A stretch of 61,381 nt of DNA from Reyranella sp. (GTDB taxonomy: Bacteria; Pseudomonadota; Alphaproteobacteria; Reyranellales; Reyranellaceae), in assembly GCA_019745575.1 (NCBI GenBank), contig JAIETA010000102.1:1-61381 (forward strand), in the 5' to 3' direction. Positions 45,723 to 54,929 of this stretch are shown here, one piece after another. The notes below the pieces were generated by a model. That model saw only the letters and a program-made list of their open reading frames with translations, made no database searches and was not told where the DNA came from. Each line of letters opens with the position of its first letter. Positions within the stretch are counted from its first letter, which is position 1. Position numbers and translations under genes: made by a program.

Positions 45723-46766
45723 ATGCAAAACCGTTTCATCGACCTCTACAGCGACACCAAGACCAAGCCCTCGCCCGGCATGCGCAAAGCCATGGCCGAT
45801 GCCGAGGTGGGCGACGAGCAGAAATTCGAGGATCCCACCGTCAACCGCCTGCGCGAGCGCGTCTGCGAACTCCTGGGCAAGGAGGACGCGGTCTTCCTGC
45901 CGAGCGGCACCATGGGCAACCAGATCGCCATCCGCGTCCATTGCCGCCTGGGCGACGAGGTGATCGCCGACCGCACCGCGCACATCATCAATGCCGAATC
46001 GGGCGGCACGGCCGCCAATGCCGGCGTCATGATCCGCATGCTCGACGGGCCGTACGGCGTCTTCACCGGCGAGCAGGTGAAAGAGGCGCTGCGCGATCCC
46101 AACAGCCGCAACGCGCCGCGCTCGCGCCTCGTGTCGATCGAGAACACCTCGAACGGCGGTTGCGGCACGGTCTGGCCGCTCGCCACCATGCAGGGCGTGA
46201 CCAAGGTGGCGCGCGAGGCCGGCCTCAGCCTGCACATGGACGGCGCGCGCCTCTGTAACGCGGCCGTCAAGTCCGGCACCAAGGCCAGCGACTACGCCGC
46301 CTGCGTCGACTCGCTCTGGCTCGATTATACCAAAGGGCTGGGCGCCCCGGTCGGGGCGAGCCTCGCGGGCTCCAAGGAATTCATCCACGAAGCCTGGCGG
46401 CAGAAGCAGATGCTGGGCGGTTCGATGCGCCAGTCCGGTGTCATTGCCGCCGCCGCCCTCTACGCCCTCGAACACAACTGGGACCGCCTCGCCGAGGATC
46501 ACGACAACGCCCGCCATCTCTCCGAAGGCATCGCCAACATCAAGGGGCTGAAGATCGACGTGTCGCGCATGGAGACCAACCTGGTCTTCTTCGAGGTGAC
46601 CAAGCCCGGCTGGACGCCGGCCAGGCTGGTCGAGGCCTGCAAGGAGCGCGGCGTCGGCATGGGCACCGCCGCCGGCAACCGCATCCGCGCCGTCACGCAT
46701 CTCGACGTGAGCCGCGCAGATATCGATTCGGCACTTAAGATCATCAGCGACGCCTTGGCTGCCTAA
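45723..46766 (+). CDS. threonine aldolase family protein (PLP beta-eliminating lyase)
   Basis: PLP enzyme of 347 aa. It begins with FIDLYSDTKTKPSPGMRKAM, has SGTMGNQIA, and the PLP lysine in LWLDYTKGLGAPVGA, all typical of L-threonine/L-allo-threonine aldolases that yield glycine and acetaldehyde. HMDGARLCNAAV carries the Asp that contacts the pyridine nitrogen. It overlaps the next gene by one base (TAATG). Related beta-hydroxy-amino-acid aldolases remain possible. Confidence 0.88.
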   Translation: MQNRFIDLYSDTKTKPSPGMRKAMADAEVGDEQKFEDPTVNRLRERVCELLGKEDAVFLPSGTMGNQIAIRVHCRLGDEVIADRTAHIINAESGGTAANAGVMIRMLDGPYGVFTGEQVKEALRDPNSRNAPRSRLVSIENTSNGGCGTVWPLATMQGVTKVAREAGLSLHMDGARLCNAAVKSGTKASDYAACVDSLWLDYTKGLGAPVGASLAGSKEFIHEAWRQKQMLGGSMRQSGVIAAAALYALEHNWDRLAEDHDNARHLSEGIANIKGLKIDVSRMETNLVFFEVTKPGWTPARLVEACKERGVGMGTAAGNRIRAVTHLDVSRADIDSALKIISDALAA

Positions 46767-47629
46767 TGCGCGTCTTCCTGCTGGGAGCGACGGGATCGAT
46801 CGGCTCGGCTGTGCTCCGGGAGTTGACCGGCCGCGGTCACGAGATCTTGGCGCTGGCACGTTCCGACGCATCCGCCAAGAAAATCGTCCACAATCGGGCG
46901 GTTGCGATCCGCGGCAACATTGAAGCGCCTGAGCATTGGGTTGCCGCGCTGCCGGATGTCGACGCAATTGTCCATATGGCTTGCGACTTCGGCGGTTCAA
47001 TGGAGAGCACAGACAACCATCTGCTCGACGTGCTGCTTCGACGGCTGTCGTCGCAAGTGACGAAGCCTCGCTTTATCTACACTGGAGGATGCTGGCTCTT
47101 TGGCGATACTGGCGACACCGTTGCAACTGAAGAGACGCCTTTTTCGCCTCTCCCGGCATTCGCCTGGATGGTTCCTCACCTGCAAAGAGTGCTCGCCAGT
47201 GCCGAAGTCGACGGCCTCGTCATTCATCCGGCTATGGTCTACGGCGGCGATGGCGGGGTCTTTCGGCGTTTCGCGCACGATGCCAGGGAACGGCAGGTGG
47301 TACGGGTCGTCGGCAGCGAGTCGGTGCAGTGGCCGCTGGTCCATTGCGACGATCTTGCCGACCTCTATGCGCTCGTCCTCGACCACGCCCCCAGACGATC
47401 GAGCTATCTCGGCGCCGCCATCGACGCCTTTCCAGTTGGACGAATTGCCCGAGCCTTTGCGCACGATGTCGAGATCGTCTCAACCGACGAAATCGCCCGC
47501 GATCTCGGTGAATGGGCCCGTGGATATGCTTGCAACCAGCGCCTCAGCGGTGCGAGGGCACGCCGCGACCTCGGCTGGGCACCCAAGCACCAGGATCCGG
47601 AGCGGGACGTGTTAGAGTTCCGCGCATGA
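46766..47629 (+). CDS. NAD-dependent epimerase/dehydratase family protein
   Basis: Atypical or extended SDR of 287 aa. GATGSIGSAVLRELTGRGH is the NAD(P) motif at residues 8-26. The expected YxxxK is not visible: the matching helix reads AWMVPHLQRV, so catalysis may be altered or lost. VIHPAMVYGGDGG and WPLVHCDDLADLYALVL fit the extended family. Base composition is somewhat AT-richer than its neighbours. It overlaps the aldolase by one base and the molybdoenzyme gene by four, so the three form a tight unit. Confidence 0.8.
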   Translation: MRVFLLGATGSIGSAVLRELTGRGHEILALARSDASAKKIVHNRAVAIRGNIEAPEHWVAALPDVDAIVHMACDFGGSMESTDNHLLDVLLRRLSSQVTKPRFIYTGGCWLFGDTGDTVATEETPFSPLPAFAWMVPHLQRVLASAEVDGLVIHPAMVYGGDGGVFRRFAHDARERQVVRVVGSESVQWPLVHCDDLADLYALVLDHAPRRSSYLGAAIDAFPVGRIARAFAHDVEIVSTDEIARDLGEWARGYACNQRLSGARARRDLGWAPKHQDPERDVLEFRA

Positions 47630-49908
47630 AAGCCCCACTTCACCTCGGTCATTCGATCACGCGGCGCGAGGATCAGCGGTTCCTGACGGGGACCGGCCGC
47701 TACACCGACGACACCGCGCCGGCCGAGGCGCTGGCCGTTCTGTTCGTCCGTTCGCCGCACGCCCATGCGCGCATCGACGGCATCGACAAGACGGGCGCGC
47801 TCGGGTCGCCCGGCGTCGTCGCGGTCTACACCGCCCAGGACACCGCCGCCGACAGGCTCGGCCACCTGCCCGCCGTGAGCGAGATCAAGGACGCGGCCGG
47901 CAGTCGCCATCGCGAGCCGGCCCACCTGCCGATGCCGGTCGGCAAGGTGCGGCATGTCGGCGACATCGTGGCCATGATCGTGGCCGGCACGCTCGATCAG
48001 GCGCGGGATGCCGCCGACGCCCTGGCCGTCGACTACGAGGAGCTGCCCGCCGTGGTGACGGTGGCGCAGGCGCTGGCGCCCGGCGCGGCGCTGCTCCACG
48101 ACGATGTGCCGGGCAACCTGATGTGCCGCTGGAGCAAGGGCGATGCCGCTGCGACCGACGCGGCCTTCGCCAGGGCGGCACATGTCGCGACGCTCGCGAT
48201 CCGCTCGCCGCGCCAGATCGTGCACTACATGGAGACCCGCGCCGCCTGGTCGGCCTACGACGCCGCCAGCGACCTCGTCACCGTCACCTTCGCCTCGCAG
48301 GGCGTGCAGATCCCGCACCGGCTGATGTGCGAGCGCGTGCTCAACGTCGCCAAGGACAAGCTGCGGCTGATCACCGAGGACGTGGGCGGCGGCTTCGGCC
48401 CGAAGTATCCGATCTACGCCGAGCCGACGCTGATCGCCTGGGCGACACGCAAGCTCGGGCGCGGCCTGCGCTGGACGTGCGATCGGTCCGACCTCGCCCT
48501 GTCGGACAGCCACGCCCGCGACCTCATGGCGACGGGCGAGCTCGCGCTCGATGCCGACGGCCGGTTCATCGGCCTCAGGGTCAGGGCCGAGGCCAACTAC
48601 GGCGCCTACGTCTCGATGTTCGCGCCGACCATCCCGACCACCGGCATGGCCAAGGTGATCTCCGGCCTCTACCGCATCCCGGCGATCCGTCTCGACTTCG
48701 ACTGCGCCTTCACCAACACCGTTCCGGTCGATGCGATCCGTGGCGCCGGCAAGCCGGAGGCGCTCTACCTGCTCGAGCGGCTGGTCGACCTCGCCGCCCA
48801 CGAGACCGGCCGCTCGCCGCTCGAGCTGCGCCGGCTCAATCTCCTGGCGCCCGCCGACATGCCCTACGCGGCGGCGAGCGGCTACACCTACGACGCGGGC
48901 GACTGCCCCCGACTGTTCGAGACGGCCCTGCAGAAGGCCGACATGGCTGGCTTCGACGCCCGTCGCACCGCGAGCGAGGCGGCCGGCCGGCGTCGCGGCC
49001 TCGGCCTGTCCTGCCACCTGCACGGCACCGGCGGCATCGCCGACGAGCACGCCGTCGTCGAGGTCGGGCCGGATCGGCTGACGGCGCGGGTCGGCACGCA
49101 GAGTCAGGGCCAGGGCCACGAGACGGTGTTCGCCCAGATCCTGGCGTCGGCGCTCGGTGTGCCGATCGAACGCATAGAAGTCCGCCAGGGCGATACGCGC
49201 TCGATCCCGCGCGGCGGCGGCACCGGCGGTTCGTCCTCGACCATCATCAGCGGCACGACGCTCACACGCGCTGCGGACGTGGTGATCCAGCGCGGTCGCG
49301 ACCTTGCCGCCGAGCGGCTGGAGGCAGCGCCAGCCGACATCGTCTACCGCGCCGGTACCTTCGAGGTCGTGGGCACCGACCGCCGCGTCGGCCTGTTCGA
49401 GCTGGCGGCCTCGACGCCGTTCGTCGGCGACGCCGTGTTCGCCGACAAGATCGAGTCCTTTCCGACCGGCGTCATGGTCTGCGAGGTCGAGGTCGACCCG
49501 GAGACCGGCGCCACGCGGGTCGACCGCCTGACCGCCGTGACCGATGCCGGCGTGGTGGTGAACCCGCGCCTGTTGGCGGGACAGATCCACGGCGGCATCG
49601 TGCACGGGCTGGGCAACGTGCTGATGGAGGAAGCGGTCTATGACGAGCAGACCGGACAGCTCCTGAGCGGCACGCTGATGGACTACGCCCTGCCGCATGC
49701 CGACGATGTGCCGGACTTGAAGGTCGAGACCATCGCCACGCCTTCGCCCAACAACTTCCTCGGCATGAAGGGCATCGGCGAGCTGCCGACCAACGGCGTT
49801 CCGGCGGCGGTCGGCAACGCCATCCTCGACGCGCTGCGCCCGCTCGGCGTGCGTCACCTCGACATGCCGATCACGGCGCACAAGGTCTGGAAAGCCCTGC
49901 AGCGATAG
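47626..49908 (+). CDS. xanthine dehydrogenase family molybdopterin-binding subunit
   Basis: Large molybdenum subunit of 760 aa. An N-terminal fumarylacetoacetate-like a/b hammerhead domain starts at RREDQRFLTGTGRYTDD. The Mo domain contains DVGGGFGPKYP, DAIRGAGKPEALY and, near the C-terminus, GMKGIGELP with the catalytic Glu. The form I CO dehydrogenase motif AYxCSFR is absent; DAIRGAGK resembles form II proteins, so CO oxidation is not supported. The FAD and [2Fe-2S] subunits normally next door are missing. The start overlaps the epimerase stop (ATGA). Confidence 0.88.
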   Translation: MKAPLHLGHSITRREDQRFLTGTGRYTDDTAPAEALAVLFVRSPHAHARIDGIDKTGALGSPGVVAVYTAQDTAADRLGHLPAVSEIKDAAGSRHREPAHLPMPVGKVRHVGDIVAMIVAGTLDQARDAADALAVDYEELPAVVTVAQALAPGAALLHDDVPGNLMCRWSKGDAAATDAAFARAAHVATLAIRSPRQIVHYMETRAAWSAYDAASDLVTVTFASQGVQIPHRLMCERVLNVAKDKLRLITEDVGGGFGPKYPIYAEPTLIAWATRKLGRGLRWTCDRSDLALSDSHARDLMATGELALDADGRFIGLRVRAEANYGAYVSMFAPTIPTTGMAKVISGLYRIPAIRLDFDCAFTNTVPVDAIRGAGKPEALYLLERLVDLAAHETGRSPLELRRLNLLAPADMPYAAASGYTYDAGDCPRLFETALQKADMAGFDARRTASEAAGRRRGLGLSCHLHGTGGIADEHAVVEVGPDRLTARVGTQSQGQGHETVFAQILASALGVPIERIEVRQGDTRSIPRGGGTGGSSSTIISGTTLTRAADVVIQRGRDLAAERLEAAPADIVYRAGTFEVVGTDRRVGLFELAASTPFVGDAVFADKIESFPTGVMVCEVEVDPETGATRVDRLTAVTDAGVVVNPRLLAGQIHGGIVHGLGNVLMEEAVYDEQTGQLLSGTLMDYALPHADDVPDLKVETIATPSPNNFLGMKGIGELPTNGVPAAVGNAILDALRPLGVRHLDMPITAHKVWKALQR

Positions 49909-49935
49909 CGACGACGTCCAACCGGTCCGCGCCCG

Positions 49936-50727
49936 TCAGGCGGCGCGAAACGCTTCGATGCCCCGGCCGACGATGTAGAGCCCTGCAGCCATGACGAACC
50001 AGGCGAAGAGACGGGTGAGCATGCCCTTGTGCTCGGCGAGCGTCGCGTTCATGCGCGCGCCGACAAAGGCCCCCGCCGCACCGCCCAGGACAAGAAGGGC
50101 GACATGCGGCCAGTCGACCAGGCCGGACACCGCGTAGCTCGAGGCCGAGGAGATGCCGAAGGCGGCGACGGCGACCAGCGACGCGCTGGTCGCCTCCTCG
50201 ACCTCCATGTCGGCCGCCCACATCAGGGCCGGCACGATCAGGAAGCCGCCGCCGATGCCGAAGAAGCCCGAGAGCAGGCCGACCGCGCCGCCCAGCCCGA
50301 CGAGGCGCGGCAGGAGCCGCGGCGCGGTCTCGCGCGTGAGCGGTACCGGCGGCGCGGCGCGGTCGCCACAGCGGCGCAGCATCATCACGCCGACGACGAT
50401 CATCACGGCGCCGAACAGGGCGAGCAGCTTCCTGCCGTCCACCGCCTTGCCGGCCTCGGCCCCGACCAGCGCGCCGGCCACGCCGACGGCACTGAAGACC
50501 AGGGCGATCGACCAGCGGATCGCCTGGCGCCGCGCATGCAGGGCAAGCCCGGTGGCGGCATTGAGGGCGACCGCGCAGGCCGCCGTGCCGATCGCCATAT
50601 GCGTCGACGGCTCGCCCACGAGGTAGATCAACAGCGGCACGGCGAGGATCGATCCGCCGCCGCCGATCAATCCCAGGACGAGGCCGATCAACGCGCCCGA
50701 CGTCGCGGCAAGCGCCCATGTCAGCAT
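49936..50727 (-). CDS. TauE/SafE family sulfite exporter-like membrane protein
   Basis: Inner-membrane protein of 263 aa with about eight hydrophobic helices in two repeats. The family motifs GLVLGLIGGGGSILAVPLL (repeat 1) and GLLSGFFGIGGGFLIVPAL (repeat 2) are intact. Members export sulfite, sulfoacetate or other organic anions. No sulfur genes nearby, so substrate is unknown. Converges with the molybdoenzyme gene. Confidence 0.9.
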   Translation of the reverse strand: MLTWALAATSGALIGLVLGLIGGGGSILAVPLLIYLVGEPSTHMAIGTAACAVALNAATGLALHARRQAIRWSIALVFSAVGVAGALVGAEAGKAVDGRKLLALFGAVMIVVGVMMLRRCGDRAAPPVPLTRETAPRLLPRLVGLGGAVGLLSGFFGIGGGFLIVPALMWAADMEVEEATSASLVAVAAFGISSASSYAVSGLVDWPHVALLVLGGAAGAFVGARMNATLAEHKGMLTRLFAWFVMAAGLYIVGRGIEAFRAA

Positions 50728-50908
50728 CGGGCCGGCCTTCCGTCTGCCACGCTCATCCGATCTGCCTTTGGACGTTCGCCATCACGTCATTCGCTATACA
50801 TCCCGAAGCGGTCCTGAGCCACCGACACAATCGCGCCGCGCACGCCCGCGATGATCCACCATGACACAGGTCAAGGCCGGCGCCCGCCGGCCATGCGATC
50901 GGTGGCGC

Positions 50909-51493
50909 ATGACCACCAGGATCCTGATCCTCAACGGCCACCCCGACCCGGCTCACAAGGGGCTCTGCCATGCCCTGGCCGACGCCTATGCCGCCGGCGC
51001 GCGGGACGGCGGCCACGAGGTGCGCCGCCTCGACATCGCGGCGTTGCAGTTCGGCTTCGTCCAGTCGCAGGCCGAGTTCGAGCGCGGCGACGCACCCGCC
51101 GATATCGCCGCAGCCCAGGAGGCGATCAAGTGGGCAGGCCACGTGGTCGTCATCTTCCCCCTGTGGTTGGGCGACATGCCGGCACGGCTGAAGGCCTTCT
51201 TCGAACAGGCGCTGCGTCCGGGCTTCGCCTTCGCCTACAAGCCGAGCGGCATTCCCGACATGTTTCTCAAGGGCCGCTCGGCGCGGATCGTGGTCACCAT
51301 GGGCATGCCCGGCTTTATCTACCGCTGGTACTTCCGCGCCCATGGCCTGAAAAACCTCAAGCGCAACATCCTGCGCTTCGTCGGCTTCTCGCCGGTGCGC
51401 GACACCGTGCTGGGCAGCGTCGCCTCGCGCAGCAAGCAGGAGATCGCCCGCTGGTTCGACGACATGGCAGCGCTCGGCCGGCGCGCGGCCTGA
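50909..51493 (+). CDS. NAD(P)H-dependent oxidoreductase, flavodoxin fold
   Basis: Quinone reductase-like flavoprotein of 194 aa (NQO1/KefF-type fold). RILILNGHPDP starts the FMN/FAD-binding strand and loop, and VVVIFPLWLGDMPARLKAFFEQ is the second flavin-contact segment. It likely performs two-electron reduction of quinones or similar electrophiles. ATG at 50909 is chosen because the fold begins right there; an ATG at 50861 would add 16 residues. Divergent from the TauE gene. Confidence 0.85.
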   Translation: MTTRILILNGHPDPAHKGLCHALADAYAAGARDGGHEVRRLDIAALQFGFVQSQAEFERGDAPADIAAAQEAIKWAGHVVVIFPLWLGDMPARLKAFFEQALRPGFAFAYKPSGIPDMFLKGRSARIVVTMGMPGFIYRWYFRAHGLKNLKRNILRFVGFSPVRDTVLGSVASRSKQEIARWFDDMAALGRRAA

Positions 51494-51520
51494 GCTGACG
51501 GCCGGAACTCGCAACCCGCC

Positions 51521-51850
51521 CTAGCGTCCGCCCAGTCGCGCCAGCGCCGCCGCCACCGCCTCGCGGGTATCGGCCGGCTGTTCGGCGATCGCCCGGCCGA
51601 CCAGATCGAGCTGGCGGCGCAGGGTATGCACCTGATCGACGAGGTCGATCACGGTTTCGAGCGTGTCGTCGTCGAGGCCGAGATCGGCGGCCAACTCGGC
51701 CAGCAGACCCAGGCGCGCCACGTCCACCGTCTCGAAGGTCCAGGCCTCGGCGGTGCCGGCAGGCCGCAGCAGACCGCGCGCCACCCAGCGCTCGACGTGG
51801 ACGGCCGTGACACCGCCGTGCAGGCGCAGCAGCTCGTCGAGCGTCGTCAT
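51521..51850 (-). CDS. cbpM: chaperone modulator CbpM family protein
   Basis: MerR-like winged-helix protein of 109 aa that in E. coli binds the J-domain of CbpA and inhibits it. It begins [15 protein letters not shown], with [16 protein letters not shown] and an acidic helix [26 protein letters not shown]. Directly follows the cbpA gene with a 4-base overlap, which is the usual arrangement and the best support for the call. The recognition helix is weak, so DNA binding is unlikely. Confidence 0.8.
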   Translation of the reverse strand: MTTLDELLRLHGGVTAVHVERWVARGLLRPAGTAEAWTFETVDVARLGLLAELAADLGLDDDTLETVIDLVDQVHTLRRQLDLVGRAIAEQPADTREAVAAALARLGGR

Positions 51851-52776
51851 GTGAACGGCTCCATGGCCTTGCGTGGATCGTAGGGCCGCTCCGCCTGCCA
51901 GGTCTCGAGGAAGGCCTTCAGCTTCTCGTCCGGCGGATCGGGCAGCACGACCTTCAGCTTGACGTACTGGTCGCCGCGCTGGCCCGACCTGCGGTCGAGA
52001 AGGCCGCGTCCCTTGAGGCGGAGCGACGTGCCGGTGTTGGAGCCGGCCGGGACGTTCAGCATGACCGCTCCGCCCACCGTCGGCACCCGGACCTTGCCGC
52101 CCAGCGCCGCTTCGGCCAGCGTCACCGGCAGCTCGACATGGATGTCGTTGTCGCGCGCCTCGAAGAAGGCGTGCGGCTCGACCCGCAGCTCGACATAGGC
52201 ATCGCCCGGCGGCCCGCCGTTGGCGCCGGGCATGCCCTGGCCCTTCAGCCGCAGCGTCTGGCCGTCGCCAGCACCTTCGGGCACGTCGATGTCGAGGGTC
52301 TTGCCGCCGGGCAGGCCGACCCGCTGCTTGCCGCCGCGCGCGGCCACCAGGAACGGCACCCGCAGCGTGTAGGTGACCGGCAGGCCGCTCATGTCGAAGC
52401 CGGCGCCGGCGCCGCCGAAGCCACGGCGGTCGCCGAACATCTCGGCGAAAATGCCACCCATGTCGACGAACGACTCGTGCGCCCCGGCACGGGCGTACTT
52501 GGCGCCGCCGGGTCCGCCCGCCTGGTCGCGGTAGAAGCCGCGCGGCGGCACTTCCTGGCCCGTGGCGTCGATCTCGCCGGCATCGAAGCGGCGGCGCTTC
52601 TCGCGATCGGACAGCAGGTCGTTGGCCTGCGAGATCTCCTTGAACTTCACCTCGGCCGCCTTGTCGCCGGGATTGAGGTCGGGATGGTGCTTCTTGGCGA
52701 GCTTGCGGAACGCCTTGCGGATGTCGTCTTCCGAGGCGGTGCGCGCAACACCCAGCACGGCATAGGGATCGTTCAT
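51847..52776 (-). CDS. cbpA: CbpA-type DnaJ co-chaperone
   Basis: J-domain protein of 309 aa that stimulates DnaK. The J-domain shows [21 protein letters not shown] and the catalytic HPD in [10 protein letters not shown] Gly/Phe-rich linker (about residues 75-125) leads to two C-terminal substrate-binding barrels, and the zinc-finger CxxCxGxG repeats of DnaJ are absent, so this is class II (CbpA). GGAAG precedes the ATG at 52776. Cotranscribed with cbpM. Confidence 0.93.
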   Translation of the reverse strand: MNDPYAVLGVARTASEDDIRKAFRKLAKKHHPDLNPGDKAAEVKFKEISQANDLLSDREKRRRFDAGEIDATGQEVPPRGFYRDQAGGPGGAKYARAGAHESFVDMGGIFAEMFGDRRGFGGAGAGFDMSGLPVTYTLRVPFLVAARGGKQRVGLPGGKTLDIDVPEGAGDGQTLRLKGQGMPGANGGPPGDAYVELRVEPHAFFEARDNDIHVELPVTLAEAALGGKVRVPTVGGAVMLNVPAGSNTGTSLRLKGRGLLDRRSGQRGDQYVKLKVVLPDPPDEKLKAFLETWQAERPYDPRKAMEPFT

Positions 52777-52889
52777 CTTCCACAAATGAGGTGTGCATTA
52801 CCGGCTTGCAAGAGCAAGGTGCACCGCGCCATCGCCCCGGCCTTGAGGCATCTCAAGGCGTCCGCCGCCGGCCGGTCCTCCACTGCGGC

Positions 52890-53882
52890 ATGTTCGCCAT
52901 GGTGCTGGAACGGCCCGGCACGCTGCTGGTGGCCCAGCGACGGCCCGACCCCTCGCCCGGCCCGGGGCAGATCCTGGTCGAGGTGACGGCCTGCGCGGTC
53001 TGCAGGACCGACCTCCATGTCGTCGACGGCGACTTGGCCGAACCAAAGCTGCCGCTGATCCCGGGCCACGAGATCGTGGGCCGCGTGCTGGCTTGCGGGC
53101 CGGGCGCACCCGGCTTTGCGACCGGCCAGCGCATCGGCATTCCCTGGCTGGGCTGGACGTGCGGTGCCTGCGAGCACTGCCGCGCTGGACGCGAGAACCT
53201 CTGCGACCAGGCGCGCTTCACCGGCTACCAGATCGACGGCGGCTACGCCGACCGCGTCGTGGCCGACGCCCGCTTCTGCTTCGCGCTGCCCGACGCCTAC
53301 GACGACCTGCACGCCGCGCCACTGCTCTGTGCCGGCCTGATCGGCTACCGCTCGCTGGTCAAGGCGGGCGACGGCCGGCGGCTCGGCCTATATGGCTTCG
53401 GCGCGGCGGCGCACATCGTGATCCAGGTGGCGCGCTGGCAGGGCCGGCGCGTCTTCGCCTTCACCCGCCGCGGCGATGGCGACGCGCAGAGCTTTGCCCG
53501 CGACCTCGGCGCGGTGTGGGCCGGCGCCTCCGACGAGCCGCCGCCCGAGCCGCTCGATGCCGCCGTCATCTTCGCGCCGATCGGCCTGCTTGTGCCGCTG
53601 GCGCTGCGCGCCGTGCGCAAGGGCGGCCGGGTGGTGTGCGGCGGCATCCACATGAGCGACATCCCGTCCTTCCCCTATGCCGACCTGTGGGGCGAGCGCG
53701 AGGTCGTCTCGGTCGCCAACCTGACGCGGGCCGACGCCGAGGCCTTCCTCGACATCGCACCCCGGGTGCCGGTGCGCACCGAGATCGAGCGCTTCGCGCT
53801 GGCCGACGCCAACACCGCACTTCAGGCGTTGCGCACCGGCGCGCTGCGCGGCGCCGCCGTCCTGGTGCCGCCGGCGCGCTAG
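52890..53882 (+). CDS. zinc-dependent alcohol dehydrogenase family protein
   Basis: Medium-chain NAD(P)-dependent dehydrogenase of 330 aa. Catalytic zinc ligands are in CAVCRTDLH and GHEIVG, and the structural zinc site is CGACEHCRAGRENLC. The cofactor loop YGFGAAAHIVIQVA lacks the usual GxGGxG order but keeps the fold (GFGAAAH), as in AdhA-like bacterial enzymes. Substrate alcohol unknown. Its stop overlaps that of the convergent ABC membrane gene (CTAG). Confidence 0.88.
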   Translation: MFAMVLERPGTLLVAQRRPDPSPGPGQILVEVTACAVCRTDLHVVDGDLAEPKLPLIPGHEIVGRVLACGPGAPGFATGQRIGIPWLGWTCGACEHCRAGRENLCDQARFTGYQIDGGYADRVVADARFCFALPDAYDDLHAAPLLCAGLIGYRSLVKAGDGRRLGLYGFGAAAHIVIQVARWQGRRVFAFTRRGDGDAQSFARDLGAVWAGASDEPPPEPLDAAVIFAPIGLLVPLALRAVRKGGRVVCGGIHMSDIPSFPYADLWGEREVVSVANLTRADAEAFLDIAPRVPVRTEIERFALADANTALQALRTGALRGAAVLVPPAR

Positions 53883-54862
53883 CCGGCCGACCGCCGGGCG
53901 AGGCCGTTCACGGCATCGGCGAACAGGCGGTACTTGACCCCGACGACGGACAACTCGCGGCCCCAGTTCACCAGGTCGCCCCATGGATCGTTGAGCTTGC
54001 CCAGGCCGGAGACGATGGCGACCACCGTGCCGACCTCGATCCGCCCCTCGACGGCGAACCAGCCGCCGACGCCCAGCGCCGCGGCCACCGAGAAGTAGTA
54101 CATGAGGTTCATCGCGAGGTTCATCGAGTACTTGAACTTGTAGATGCCCATGTTGAGCGCGAAGACGCGGTCGATGCGGGCGCTCTCGCCCGGCACGTCG
54201 AGCATGTCGACCACGGCGCCGGCGATGCCGCTGCTCACGTCGCGCATGGTGCGGATGCGCGCCGCGGCGCGGCGGTTGATGGCCCACTGCATCAGCGGCA
54301 CGAACACGAGCTGCGGCAGGAAGAACAGCGGACAGAGCGCGGCCATCCACGGTTCGAGGTAGATCATGTAGCCGATCACGCTGGCCAGGATGCCGCCCTG
54401 CAGCAGCGGCTCGGAGATGCTGATGCCGACGAAGCCGCCGACCGGCTGCGCCTCTTCGACGATCATGGCGATCTCGATGCCCGTCGCGTCGGAAGACTGC
54501 CGTCCGGCTGCGGCCACGGCCTGATCGACATGCAGCGTCCGCCTGAGCGCCCGCACCGCCCGCTCGCTCACCCAGGCGCGGTAGACGTTGAGGGCGAGCT
54601 TGAGCGACTGCTCGACGACGGCCACGCCGGCATAGGCCAGCGCCAGCAGCAGGATGGTGCGCACCGCGCCGCTGCCGATGGCGTCGTTGACGATGCGTCG
54701 CTGCAGCTCGAGCGGCACGGCACTCAGCGCGAACACCGCGACCGACAGCAAGGCCAGCGCCACCTGATGCGTCCCGCTCTGCTGCAGGACATAGCCCATG
54801 ATCGTCCGCGGCAGCATCGCCGCCCGAACCGCCTCTCCGCCGCGGCCGTCGATCGCCTCCAT
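53879..54862 (-). CDS. stand-alone ABC exporter six-helix membrane domain
   Basis: Protein of 327 aa made of one ABC exporter-type transmembrane domain (about six long hydrophobic helices) and nothing else. Helix 1 lies near residues 35-55 and helix 2 near 68-90. The segment WAINRRAAARIRTMRDVSSGIAGAVVDML looks like the intracellular coupling loop. No Walker A or ABC signature follows, and no ATPase gene is adjacent. Known in databases as a separate ABC_membrane_3-like family, so the lack of an ATPase is probably real rather than a truncation. Confidence 0.75.
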   Translation of the reverse strand: MEAIDGRGGEAVRAAMLPRTIMGYVLQQSGTHQVALALLSVAVFALSAVPLELQRRIVNDAIGSGAVRTILLLALAYAGVAVVEQSLKLALNVYRAWVSERAVRALRRTLHVDQAVAAAGRQSSDATGIEIAMIVEEAQPVGGFVGISISEPLLQGGILASVIGYMIYLEPWMAALCPLFFLPQLVFVPLMQWAINRRAAARIRTMRDVSSGIAGAVVDMLDVPGESARIDRVFALNMGIYKFKYSMNLAMNLMYYFSVAAALGVGGWFAVEGRIEVGTVVAIVSGLGKLNDPWGDLVNWGRELSVVGVKYRLFADAVNGLARRSAG

Positions 54863-54929
54863 TCAACCAATCCTAGCCGCCGTCCAGCCGCGGCCCATGA
54901 TCAGGATCAAGCGCCAGCAGACGCCGCGT

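Noticed and set aside
47404..49881. Minus-strand open frame of 825 codons antisense to the molybdoenzyme
   Set aside because: Shadow of the large subunit gene; no motifs and His/Arg-rich composition.
47626..49908. Carbon monoxide dehydrogenase large subunit
   Set aside because: The form I active-site motif AYxCSFR is absent and the medium and small subunit genes are missing.
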